Below, piece by piece: positions 1 to 6,961 of a DNA stretch of 17,436 bases (position 1 is its first letter; the number at the start of each line of letters is the position of its first letter). Source of the DNA: JBOHCT01 sp050699055. Lineage in GTDB: Bacteria; Actinomycetota; Actinomycetes; Streptosporangiales; JBOHCT01. Location of the stretch: positions 1 to 17,436 of the forward strand of contig JBOHCT010000082.1 of assembly GCA_050699055.1 (NCBI GenBank), read 5' to 3'. The position numbers and the translations under genes are program-made. The notes beneath the pieces were generated by a model. The model had not been told where the DNA came from. It searched no databases and saw only the letters and a list, made by a program, of their open reading frames with translations.

Positions 1-159
1 GCGCCCGGCAATAGGACTGCCGGGCTCGCGCGTTCCCGCATCACGACCGGCTTCGTTGTCGTCGGTCGACGCAGCTACCCACTGCGACTCCCTCCTCCGC
101 CTTGCCGCTCGCGCGCGGATGACGCGCTCCCTTCTCCGACGCCCCATTGCCGGGCGCTC
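1..159. mobile_element. Miniature relic of an IS4-type element (both ends, no transposase)
   Basis: The first 30 bases are identical to 17216-17245, and the block at 54-76 is identical to 17269-17291 at the same internal spacing. The left end therefore matches the left end of the IS4-family element at the far side of the window. Bases 142-159 read CCCCATTGCCGGGCGCTC, an inverted copy of the left terminus GAGCGCCCGGCAATAGG, so a right end lies only about 160 bp away. The terminus also folds on itself (GCCCGGCA, 7-base loop, TGCCGGGC). No coding capacity remains. The likely origin is an internal deletion of a full element, giving a MITE-like derivative. The two outermost bases of the left end fall outside the window. 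Confidence 0.7.
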
Positions 160-226
160 TTGTGGGATGTGGCCAGGATGGCGCGTGCCACGCCATAGGA
201 AAAGAACAGGTTTGTGCCTTTTTACA

Positions 227-1186
227 TCACAAAAACTCATGAACCTCGCGCCCACGGTCGTGGGCAGACCAGTGGGTGTCCAGGCTGTGTCGAATGAACT
301 CCCGGGCCCGTCGGGTCAGCGTGGTGTCTCGCGGCCACGCGAGCATGACCCCGAGTGCGTATGTGGGCAACTCGGCGATGTCTTTACACACGACGCGGAG
401 TCCCTCGTACGTGCGCTCGACGGGCGGGCGCTGGATCGCCAGGGCGTACCCCAGGCCGCGACCCACGAGAGCGCGCGCCGTCTCGAAGCTGGTGACGCGG
501 TAACGCACCACCGGCGCGACCCCGACCTCGTGAAACAGCATGAGGGAATGCTGCGTGCTCGGCGGCGCCTGCAGGAGCACCATCGGCTCCTCCGCCAGGT
601 CGCGCAGCGCGACGACGGGACGGTCCGCGAGCCTGTGGCTCTCCGGCAGGAGGATGTACGGGCGCAGCCGAAACAGCTCCACCCGGTCGATCTCCGGCTG
701 CACGTCAACGTCGTAGAGGATGCTGAGGTCCAGCTCCCCGGCGAGCAGCCGTCGCTGGAGTCCGTCCTGGGTGTAGCCCTCCTCGAAGTCGATCGTGACG
801 CGAGGGTGGCGCTCCTCGAAGTCTTGCAGCAGGCGCGGTAGTACGACCGGGGCGAGCGCCATGAAGCACCCGACGGACAGCGGCCCGGACAACTGGCCGT
901 CGGAGTTCAAAGCCTCCATCTCGAGCTCTTCGGCTTGCCGTAGGAGTTCGCGTGCCTGCCGCAGGACCCGCCTGCCCGAGGGTGTCAGGGTGACGCCGCG
1001 AGCCTTGCGGCGCACGCACAGCTGCACCTTCAGTCCCCGCTCCAGCTCGGTCAGCGCCAGCGACACGGCGGACTGTGACACCCGCAGTCGCTGCGCGGCA
1101 CCGCTCAGCGTGCCTTCCTCGGCGATGGTGAGGAAGTACCGCAGCTGCCGCAGCGAGTACCTGGACCCCTTGTACAGTTCTGCCAC
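227..1186 (-). CDS. LysR-family transcriptional regulator
   Basis: 319 aa, close to the usual 290-330 of the family. Residues about 11-70 form the N-terminal winged helix-turn-helix (LRQLRYFLTIAEEGTLSGAA, then SQSAVSLALTELE), followed by the typical linker with LTPSG. Residues about 95-300 match the periplasmic-binding-like effector domain (LSVGCFMALAPVVLPRLLQD). The GTG start at 1186 is preceded by GAGG about 8 bases upstream. The gene is divergent from the luciferase-like monooxygenase gene, separated by 235 bp, the classic arrangement in which a LysR protein controls its neighbour in response to a pathway metabolite. I saw no convincing T-N11-A operator in that gap. The ligand is unknown. 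Confidence 0.92.
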   Translation of the reverse strand: MAELYKGSRYSLRQLRYFLTIAEEGTLSGAAQRLRVSQSAVSLALTELERGLKVQLCVRRKARGVTLTPSGRRVLRQARELLRQAEELEMEALNSDGQLSGPLSVGCFMALAPVVLPRLLQDFEERHPRVTIDFEEGYTQDGLQRRLLAGELDLSILYDVDVQPEIDRVELFRLRPYILLPESHRLADRPVVALRDLAEEPMVLLQAPPSTQHSLMLFHEVGVAPVVRYRVTSFETARALVGRGLGYALAIQRPPVERTYEGLRVVCKDIAELPTYALGVMLAWPRDTTLTRRAREFIRHSLDTHWSAHDRGREVHEFL

Positions 1187-1421
1187 TGTATTTCCTCAGG
1201 TTCTTGTTCTCCACCTGTGGTTCGCGGCTGTTGTCATCCTAGGCTCGCGCGCCCGACCCGTTTCGGTATGGCTGGCCCCGGCAAGGGCGCGGTGGTCGTG
1301 GCGGCGCGTGTGGCGCGTGACGGCGCTGCCCGCTTAGGGTCGACTCGGCGCCCGGTGGCGTCGCCAGCGCGGTACAGCGAGCGGGCGGTACTCCGCCCGG
1401 ATGCGAGGGGTGTGGCGTGAG

Positions 1422-2540
1422 ATGAAGGCCGCGATCTTCAGCCCGGTCTCGTATGGAGGGCCCGCGCAACGCGGCGTGTGGCCGGTTCCGGCGGAGCCCT
1501 ATTCATCGCAGGCCGCGATAGAGGCGATGGAACGGACCCTGGAGCAGTACCAGCTCGCCGACGAGGTCGGGTTCGACTGGGTGACCATGGCCGAGCACCA
1601 CTACGCGCCGCTCTCGATCACGCCGAACCCGATGATCATCGCTGGCGCGGCGACGCAGCGCGTACGGCGGGCCAAGATCGCCCTCCTGGGTCCGACGATT
1701 CCGATCCTGAACCCGGTACGGGTGGCTGAAGAGTTCGCGATGGTCGACAACCTGAGCCGCGGTCGGGTCGTCGCGGGGATGGTGCGGGGAACGTCGAACG
1801 AGTACACCACCTACAACATCAACCCGGCGGAGTCCCGTGCCCGTTTCGAGGAAGCCCTCCACCTGATCGTCCGCGCGTGGACCGAGCCGCAGCCTTTCGG
1901 ATGGCAGGGCCGCTACTACGCCTACCGCGGCATCTCGATCTGGCCGCGGCCGGTCCAGCAGCCCCACCCGCCGATCTTCATGTCCGGGTCGAGCCCCGAG
2001 TCCGGACAGTTCGCCGCGACCAACCGGATCCGCCTCGGCTTCGCCTTTACCAACGTCCCGCTCGCCCGGGATGCCGCCCGCTACTACCGGGAACAGGCTG
2101 CCGCGGCCGGCTGGCAGCCGACAGCGGACGACGTCCTGTACCGCGTCACCGCGCACGTCACCGAGAGCGATGAGGAGGCCATGGAGGACCTCCAGCGGGC
2201 GGAAGAGGCCGCGCCCCGGGGAACGTCGTTCAGCCGGGCCAACCCCAACGTCGACGACGCGGCCGCCCGCGCCGGGTACTACGGGCGAGACACCGAAGTC
2301 CAGCGCGCGCGGCTCCAGCGGCGCACGCTCCAGGAGCGCATCGAGCTCGGCCAGCTCGTCGCCGGCAGCCCGGAGACCGTCCTCGAGCAGGTCCGATCGA
2401 TACGGGAAGAGGTCGGGGCCGGCATCCTGGAGGTGATCTTCCAACCCGGGTCCCCCTACCAACCGATGGTGCGCGAGAAGACGCTGAAGGCGATCGAGCT
2501 GTTCGGGACGAAGGTCCTGCCTCGCATGCGGGAGTTGTGA
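1422..2540 (+). CDS. LLM-class flavin-dependent monooxygenase
   Basis: 372 aa protein of the bacterial luciferase-like (TIM-barrel) superfamily. It uses reduced FMN (or F420 in some branches) and oxygen for oxygenation or ring opening. Supporting segments are the N-terminal ADEVGFDWVTMAEHHYAPL (the HH-containing motif common in luciferase-like enzymes), the PNPMIIAGAATQRVRRAKIA strand/helix, the NPVRVAEEFAMVDNLSRGRV segment, and QQPHPPIFMSGSSPES, the usual phosphate-binding region. The ATG at 1422 is chosen over an in-frame ATG at 1401 because the protein then begins MKAAIFSP as relatives do, and GAGGGG lies at 1404-1409. It is followed after 4 bp by an alpha/beta hydrolase, so the two are surely co-transcribed. 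The substrate is not identifiable. No flavin reductase is encoded nearby. Confidence 0.9.
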   Translation: MKAAIFSPVSYGGPAQRGVWPVPAEPYSSQAAIEAMERTLEQYQLADEVGFDWVTMAEHHYAPLSITPNPMIIAGAATQRVRRAKIALLGPTIPILNPVRVAEEFAMVDNLSRGRVVAGMVRGTSNEYTTYNINPAESRARFEEALHLIVRAWTEPQPFGWQGRYYAYRGISIWPRPVQQPHPPIFMSGSSPESGQFAATNRIRLGFAFTNVPLARDAARYYREQAAAAGWQPTADDVLYRVTAHVTESDEEAMEDLQRAEEAAPRGTSFSRANPNVDDAAARAGYYGRDTEVQRARLQRRTLQERIELGQLVAGSPETVLEQVRSIREEVGAGILEVIFQPGSPYQPMVREKTLKAIELFGTKVLPRMREL

Positions 2541-2544
2541 CGAG

Positions 2545-3351
2545 ATGACTGAAGCGCAGGTCGGTGACGTACGGTTCGACGAGCGCCGGGTCGAGGCCGA
2601 CGGGTACGAGATCCGCTACGTCGAGGCGGGCGAGGGAGAGCCGCTCGTCTGCTTGCACGGTGCGGGCGGGCTGCGGGTCTCCCGCGGTCACGCGCTGCTC
2701 GCCGGCCACCACCGCCTGATCGCCCTCGAGGTCCCCGGCTTCGGCGAGTCCCCGGTCAACGATCGCTCTCGCTCAATGCGGGACCTGGCGGCCACTATGG
2801 CCGAGGCCGTCGACCGCCTCGGCCTTGAACGGTTCGACCTCCTGGGCAACTCCTTCGGCGGCACGCTGGCGTTGTGGATGGCCGCCCTGCGGCCCGAGCG
2901 GGTCAGGGCCCTCGTGCTGGTGGCGCCCGCCGCGATCATAGCCGAGCGCCCCGCGGGTTCCGACGGACCGCCGACGGGCCCGAACATGCTGTTCGCGCAT
3001 CCGGAACGCGTCCCTCCCCGACCGCCGCTCGACCCCGCGATCGTGGCGAAGCAATCCGACCTGGTACGGCGGGTCAGTGGCCTCGGCCGCGACCCGGATC
3101 TGGAGAACCGCCTGCCCGGGCTGGACCTGCCCGTCCTCACGCTCTTCGGCACGGGCGACCGGGCCATCCCGCCCGAGATGGGCCGGCGCTACCGGGAGCT
3201 ACTCCCGAACTGTCAGCTCGTCTTCGTCTACGACGCCGGGCATCTCGTCGACGTCGAGCGACCGGAGGCGTTCGCCGAGGTCATCGGTGATTTTCTGCAG
3301 CAGCCGGACGCATTTCTCGTCAGCCAGAAGAGCGGCCTGATCAACCCCTGA
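2545..3351 (+). CDS. Alpha/beta-hydrolase fold protein
   Basis: 268 aa, normal length. The oxyanion region is LVCLHGAGG (residues 35-42). The nucleophile elbow is GNSFGG with Ser103, the acid is probably Asp205 in FGTGDRAIP, and the catalytic His is His233 in DAGHLVDVERPEAF. All three triad members are present in the right order, so it should be an active serine hydrolase (esterase, amidase or C-C hydrolase; the family alone does not decide). It starts 4 bp after the luciferase-like monooxygenase stop, indicating one operon; hydrolysis of the monooxygenase product is the simplest idea. An LLM oxygenase plus hydrolase pairing resembles RutA/RutD of pyrimidine catabolism in logic only; no other Rut gene is present. 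Confidence 0.9.
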   Translation: MTEAQVGDVRFDERRVEADGYEIRYVEAGEGEPLVCLHGAGGLRVSRGHALLAGHHRLIALEVPGFGESPVNDRSRSMRDLAATMAEAVDRLGLERFDLLGNSFGGTLALWMAALRPERVRALVLVAPAAIIAERPAGSDGPPTGPNMLFAHPERVPPRPPLDPAIVAKQSDLVRRVSGLGRDPDLENRLPGLDLPVLTLFGTGDRAIPPEMGRRYRELLPNCQLVFVYDAGHLVDVERPEAFAEVIGDFLQQPDAFLVSQKSGLINP

Positions 3352-3380
3352 CAGGCTGTTCGAGGACCATCCGCCCGCGT

Positions 3381-3511
3381 TGGTCAGCCCAAGAGTGGCC
3401 CCGCCAGTCCAAAAGTGGTCCCATGAATACCGGCAAAGCGGACAAATTTTCATCCTGGCGGGACCACGATCGTACTGACGGGACCACTCGAACCGGCTCT
3501 CACTGAGGACA
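3381..3511. repeat. Compound repeat E1, IS-end-like relic
   Basis: Starts 30 bp after the hydrolase stop. It contains tandem forward units (AGTGGCCCCGCCAGTCC, AAGTGGTCCCATGAA) facing inverted units (GGCGGGACCACGATCGTACT, CGGGACCACTCG) around a core TACCGGCAAAGCGGACA. The core is identical to that of the copy at 17026-17206, and both copies lie in the same orientation. Clusters of repeated transposase-binding units facing each other resemble the two ends of an IS21-like element joined after loss of the transposase genes. That family assignment is a guess. The downstream flank to about 3511 also resembles copy two. No gene is visible in the remaining 3352-3553 interval. Confidence 0.55.
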
Positions 3512-3553
3512 GCGCGGGAAACCTACGATTACGCGTTCTGCTCCTCCCGGCAG

Positions 3554-4459
3554 CTAGCCCCGTTCATCGTCCTCGCCCTCACCGGCCGACCCAGCTCGTT
3601 GGGCAGGCTTCCGGGCGGAGACAAGGACGATGGCGTTGACCGGGCTGCCGAAGCGCATGCGCCCGTCGAGCTTGCACACGGTAACGTCACCGCAGCCCGC
3701 GGCACGCAGCGGTTCGACGTAGCGACCGCCCAGGAAGTCCACGATGCGGAGCCGGCCACCGGGGCGCAACACCCGGACCGCCTCACGCAAGGCCTGATGC
3801 CTGCCCTCGGCTCCCGCGATGTTGTGGACCGTCAGGTTGCTCACGATGACATCGAACGACTCGGAAGCGAAAGGTAGATCACGGGCGTCGGCGTGCACGA
3901 GTTCGACGCGGTCGGCGACGCCTTCCAGGATCGCGTTGTGTTCGGTAGCGGCGCGACTGTTCCCCACCTGGTCGCGGCGCCGCCAGACGTCGACACCGAT
4001 CGCCCGACCGTGCGGCACGCGGTCCGCGGCGAGCAGCAGGACCGCCCCCCTCCCGCAACCGATGTCGAGGACGCGCTCATGTCCACGGAGATCGAGCTGG
4101 TCGAGCAGCTCGGTCCAGACCTCGAACTTGCCGCGCCGGGTTGAGTAAAGGTAGCTCGCGGTGGCTGCGCCCAGTGCGGCGCCGCCTATGGCGGTGGGGA
4201 CGGCCAACAGCGGGTGACGGTGCCGGATCGCCTTTACCGTGGTCGCTCCGGCTGCCGCCTGCAGCGCGAGCTGCGCCAGCAGGCCAAGCACTCCATAGCG
4301 CCCGTCCAAGCCGTACTCACCGTGTCTGTCGGCCACGCGGTAGCTCATCGGAAGCCCGATGCGGCCACCGGGACCAGCAACGTACCGACGACCCAGCGCG
4401 AGCGCCCACTGTCGGGGGTCGTGGTCGATGCGTCCGGTGTCGGCGACGTCGTCGCGCAT
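3554..4459 (-). CDS. Membrane-associated class I SAM-dependent methyltransferase
   Basis: 301 aa. Residues about 54-74 and 83-104 are hydrophobic and probably form a two-helix membrane anchor. The Rossmann methyltransferase domain follows: motif I RVLDIGCGRGAVL (129-141), acidic Asp157 in AIGVDV, motif II-like HADARDLPF (189-197), FDVIVSNLTVHNI (202-214) and LRPGGRLRIVDF (231-242). The ATG at 4459 is chosen because AAGGAG at 4465-4470 is well placed for it, while the alternative GTG at 4465 would sit on that Shine-Dalgarno. The C-terminus is a short charged tail. It is divergent from an AsnC-type pseudogene. The substrate is unknown; the architecture suits a small hydrophobic or membrane-resident acceptor. 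Confidence 0.85.
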   Translation of the reverse strand: MRDDVADTGRIDHDPRQWALALGRRYVAGPGGRIGLPMSYRVADRHGEYGLDGRYGVLGLLAQLALQAAAGATTVKAIRHRHPLLAVPTAIGGAALGAATASYLYSTRRGKFEVWTELLDQLDLRGHERVLDIGCGRGAVLLLAADRVPHGRAIGVDVWRRRDQVGNSRAATEHNAILEGVADRVELVHADARDLPFASESFDVIVSNLTVHNIAGAEGRHQALREAVRVLRPGGRLRIVDFLGGRYVEPLRAAGCGDVTVCKLDGRMRFGSPVNAIVLVSARKPAQRAGSAGEGEDDERG

Positions 4460-4483
4460 GTTCACTCCTTTTCACGTATCTCT

Positions 4484-4559
4484 GGACACCTGGCCAGGGT
4501 GACCCCGGCCCACTCAGGTACCCAAGCTGGGGACGCGATGACGCACGGATTGGACACCT
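4484..4559. promoter_or_regulatory. Divergent control region with two GGACACCT direct repeats
   Basis: The 112-bp gap between the methyltransferase and the AsnC-type pseudogene contains GGACACCT at 4484-4491 and again at 4552-4559. A candidate promoter for the AsnC gene is TGACGC, 17-bp spacer, TACGCT (ending 4567), which would place transcription start at or next to its GTG. The paired repeats are candidate sites for the lost AsnC regulator; this is inference. Confidence 0.3.
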
Positions 4560-4571
4560 CCTACGCTTCTT

Positions 4572-4926
4572 GTGGTGAAAGTGGACGTACTCGACGCGCT
4601 GGACCGATCTCTGGTACACGCGCTGCAGATCAACGGGCGTGCTCCCTTCGGAATGATCGCTGCCGCGCTCGGAGTGTCTGATCACACCGTCGCGCTACGC
4701 TACCGACGGCTACGCGGCGCGCGGATCCTGCGGGTCGTCGGATTGCCGCAGAGCCAGCGAGCTCTACGACTACCTCACCGATCAACTCGGCCGCATCCCG
4801 GCGGTCCAAGCGGTGCAAACAGCACCCATCATCCGAAACATCAAGAGAGCCGGGAGCCTACTCGACCCCACCGAAGGCAGCCGTCGAGAGCCCCCCACCA
4901 TGCGGCCCCCTGCAGGAAGCTCATAG
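4572..4926 (+). pseudogene. AsnC/Lrp-family regulator, internally deleted
   Basis: From GTG 4572 the reading frame gives a clear AsnC/Lrp N-terminal helix-turn-helix: LDALDRSLVHALQINGRAPF, then GMIAAALGVSDHTVALRYRR and RILRVVGLP, where the effector domain should begin. After about residue 58 the frame is no longer AsnC-like. In the +1 frame from 4756 the sequence reads SELYDYLTDQLGRIPAVQAV followed by QTAPIIRNIKRAGSLLD and ends at TAG 4924-4926, which resembles the last strand/helix of the same family. About 60-80 residues of the effector-binding RAM domain are therefore missing and the join is out of frame. A DNA-binding fragment could still be translated, but normal oligomerisation and ligand sensing should be lost. 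It is divergent from the methyltransferase, its probable former target. Confidence 0.75.
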
Positions 4927-4972
4927 CCCCGTCTGGCCAGTGGACAACGACTCTCCGCTGTGTCCGCGGGAC

Positions 4973-5161
4973 TCATGACCCCGTCCGCAGCCAGCTCGTC
5001 CGCCAGCGCTCCGGGTGGCGTTGCCAGTAGTCCTCGAATGGCTCGGCCGCGGCCAGCGCGATGTCACGGTAACGGCGGTAGCGCGGGCTCTCCGACTCCG
5101 GCACCGTCTCAGCGTCCACGAACCGCCGCTCGGCGTAGTCGCGCAGCTCGGCCAGATTCAT
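4973..5161 (-). CDS. Small hypothetical protein, translationally coupled to the upstream small gene
   Basis: 62 aa, starting MNLAELRDYAERRF and ending RTSWLRTGS; rich in Arg, Glu and aromatic residues, with no signal peptide or membrane segment. The ATG overlaps the stop of the upstream small gene as ATGA (5161-5158), a sign of translational coupling. Small operons like this commonly stand beside XRE/DUF5753 regulators in actinomycetes, where the products are thought to act as regulator partners or be subject to its control. I do not recognise a named family for this one. It may also be a shortened form of a longer protein. Confidence 0.55.
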   Translation of the reverse strand: MNLAELRDYAERRFVDAETVPESESPRYRRYRDIALAAAEPFEDYWQRHPERWRTSWLRTGS

Positions 5162-5353
5162 CGTCTGCCGGAAACCTCCCGGAGGAGTGCTGCCGGTACT
5201 TCGAAAGCTGCCTCGCCCTCCGGAACCCTCATCTGGGCCAACGCCTCCGGGTCGTCGACGACGTACCCCTGGACGACGTACGTCCCGCGGTCGGTGGCGA
5301 ACAACGTCGGACAGGTGTCCCTGGTCGGCGAGGCGCAAGAAGGTGAGCTTCAT
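5158..5353 (-). pseudogene. Small conserved actinobacterial gene with a 1-base frameshift
   Basis: ATG 5353 has GGAG six bases upstream and begins MKLTFLRLADQG, the usual start of a small protein found beside XRE/DUF5753 regulators. The rest of the family pattern appears only in the neighbouring frame: TCPTLFATDRGTYVVQGYVV, then DDPEALAQMRVPEGEAAFEV and PAALLREVSGRR, ending at TGA 5160-5158. The two parts join if one base is removed near 5320 (net +1), and a stop just upstream in the second frame excludes a separate start there. The conceptual length is about 64 aa. The frameshift is either a real mutation or an assembly error. Without correction, translation runs on into the coupled downstream gene's own frame. 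Confidence 0.7.
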
Positions 5354-5386
5354 ACCGGACTCCGACGGTGACGGTGGTTTCCTCCA

Positions 5387-5415
5387 ACGATTCTCGACAA
5401 TGTGGAATCGGTCAA
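5387..5415 (-). promoter_or_regulatory. Promoter with GATTCCA...GAATC operator for the small-gene operon
   Basis: On the minus strand the sequence reads TTGACC, a 17-bp spacer, then AATCGT, overlapped by GATTCCA-N9-GAATC. The copy at 6295-6323 has the same -35, spacer length, operator and -10 position. The site lies between the small-gene operon and the divergent XRE/DUF5753 gene, about 25 bp from the latter's start, so a protein bound here could affect both. Confidence 0.5.
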
Positions 5416-5439
5416 GGACCACTTGTAGACTCGCCCGGA

Positions 5440-6285
5440 GTGGCTGGTCCGGAGCATTCGCAGTACGAGCGGGAGAAGCTGTCTCGCCTGCTTCTTGGCC
5501 TGCGCGAGCGGGCTGGGCTGAGCGGTCGTGAGGCATCCCGGCGAGCTGGGTTCAGCCAGTCGAAGCTGTCGAAGGTGGAGAACGGCATGCTGCTGCCGTC
5601 CTTCGCTGACGCGGAGGCGATTTGCGCTGCGACCGGCGCGCCTGACCACCAGCGCGATGAGATCCTTGACCTGCTGAAGGAGCTGCACAGCGAGCTCGAA
5701 AGCGCGCGGGTGATCCTGCGTCGTGGCGCGTACCGCAAGCAGCGGCAGATCGCACAGATTGAGGCTGGGACGAGGCTCCAACGAGCCTTCGACCTGGGCA
5801 TGGTGATCGGTCTGCTGCAGACCCCCGAGTACATGAGACAGGTCTTCTCCCGCCGACTCAACGCACAAGACCAGGAACGGGCCGTCGCTGCCCGGGTGCA
5901 CCGACAGGAGGTTCTTCGCGACCCGGCCAAGCGCTTCACGTTCGTGATGACCGAAGGCGCATTGCGTTGGCGGATCGGGTCGCGCGAGCTCATGGCGGCT
6001 CAGATGGAGCACATCGCGGAGGTGTCCCGGCTGCCCAACGTACGCGTCGGGGTGATCCCCTGGTCGACGGAGGCCCACGTCTTTCCTGGACACGAGTTCC
6101 ACATCTACGACGAACGATGGGTGATCATCGGCATCGAAACTGCCACGGCTACGGTCGAGGATCCACGGGACGTCGCGGTGTACATCCAACTGTTCGAGGA
6201 GCTGGACCGCCTCGCCACCTTCGGGGAAGCCTGTCAGAGGCTCCTTCGGCAGATCGCGTCTGAATACCAAGCCCTGCCGAGGTGA
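5440..6285 (+). CDS. XRE-family regulator with DUF5753 domain
   Basis: 281 aa from GTG 5440. Residues about 10-70 are a Cro/C1-type helix-turn-helix (LSRLLLGLRERAGLSGREAS then RRAGFSQSKLSKVENG). The rest is the DUF5753 domain, recognisable by GMVIGLLQTPEYMRQVF, the central RFTFVMTEGALRWRIGS, the segment LPNVRVGVIPWSTEAHVFPG and the terminal YIQLFEELDRLATFGEA. Such proteins (WhiJ-like) act with small partner proteins in actinomycete development and metabolism. GTG 5440 is preferred over ATG 5368 because homology begins there and TAGACT (5426-5431) is spaced for a leaderless start 8 bases later. It is divergent from the frameshifted small-gene operon, and matched operator candidates lie on both sides of it. 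Confidence 0.9.
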   Translation: MAGPEHSQYEREKLSRLLLGLRERAGLSGREASRRAGFSQSKLSKVENGMLLPSFADAEAICAATGAPDHQRDEILDLLKELHSELESARVILRRGAYRKQRQIAQIEAGTRLQRAFDLGMVIGLLQTPEYMRQVFSRRLNAQDQERAVAARVHRQEVLRDPAKRFTFVMTEGALRWRIGSRELMAAQMEHIAEVSRLPNVRVGVIPWSTEAHVFPGHEFHIYDERWVIIGIETATATVEDPRDVAVYIQLFEELDRLATFGEACQRLLRQIASEYQALPR

Positions 6286-6294
6286 TCAGCGCCC

Positions 6295-6323
6295 TTGACT
6301 GATTCCATGTAGATTGGAATCAT
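6295..6323 (+). promoter_or_regulatory. Promoter with GATTCCA-N7-TGGAATC operator
   Basis: TTGACT at 6295-6300, a 17-bp spacer and AATCAT at 6318-6323 form a good sigma-70-type promoter just after the XRE/DUF5753 gene. The spacer carries a 7-bp perfect inverted repeat, GATTCCA-N7-TGGAATC (6301-6321). The arrangement is nearly the same as the minus-strand site at 5415-5387. Transcription would begin near 6330, either 16 bases before an ATG at 6346 or with a longer leader to the TTG at 6469. Confidence 0.55.
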
Positions 6324-6468
6324 ACCATCGACTCGCCCGCGGCGAATGACGGTTCACCCCGCGACGGAGGCCTCCCGCGGGCGGGCGCTGAAGCTGCCGC
6401 GTGGCCGGGCTTTGACCCCTCGTCGCCCGGCCGCGCGGCTACCACCGATGGGAGCGGAGGGCAGACGG

Positions 6469-6921
6469 TTGAGCGAGAACGGAGGGCGGCCCGCCCGATT
6501 CAGCCTGCGTACGCCCAGTACGGCCCGGGTCTACGACTACCTGCTCGGCGGAAAGGACAACTTCGCCTGGGACCGTGAGCTCGCCGCGACGATCCTGGAA
6601 AGCACCCCTGACGCCCGGGAGGTGTTGCGGGCGAACCGGGCGTTCCTCGGCCGGGCGGTGCGGTTCGTCGCCGGGGCGGGCGTCCGGCAGTTCTGGGCCG
6701 ACGCGGACGGTGCGGCCTTTGTCCGTGACATCAATGGCGGCGACGAGACGGTCCCGACGGTCTCGCTGGCGGGGCGCACCGTCACCAACCCAGCGCCGTC
6801 CCTGGTCCTCCACGAGCTCGCGAAGCCGGACGCCACGGGCAGGAACGAGAGCGAGCCGGACCGGACGGCATCCGAGCAACCCTCGGCGACGGAGCACCGG
6901 CCCACTCCGCGACGGAACTAG
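6469..6921 (+). pseudogene. Chimera: DUF574 methyltransferase N-terminus fused to mycoredoxin C-terminus
   Basis: 150 aa from TTG 6469, which has GGAGG at 6456-6460. An ATG at 6346 would add 41 low-complexity basic residues. Residues to about 75 match the start of DUF574-type SAM methyltransferases (TPSTARVYDYLLGGKDNFAW, then DAREVLRANRAFLGRAVRF). The sequence stops matching after GVRQF (codon ending 6693), exactly before the expected SAM-binding LDIGTGLPT stretch. It continues as WADADGAAFVRDINGGDETV and PTVSLAGRTVTNPAP, resembling the C-terminal half of glutaredoxin-like mycoredoxins, including the cis-proline TVP motif, but without their N-terminal active-site cysteines. The fusion is in frame. 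It is most simply a deletion scar, with neither half catalytically complete. Confidence 0.7.
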
Positions 6922-6961
6922 CGGTCTGTCACAGGAGTCGCTTGTTGGTTACGCGACGTCA

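Noticed and set aside
56..841. A 261-codon plus-strand frame at the window start
   Set aside because: It runs antisense to the LysR gene and through the IS relic; composition is Arg/Leu/Val-rich shadow sequence.
1210..1235. CCAC-CT-GTGG as a LysR operator in the LysR/monooxygenase gap
   Set aside because: Four-base arms are too short, and there is no second site or T-N11-A symmetry to support it.
3199..3453. Small frames containing CPLCRYSxDH-type cysteines in both compound repeats (also 16885-17226)
   Set aside because: The CxxC-like look comes from translating the repeat units; no start signals, and the pattern is explained by the shared non-coding repeat.
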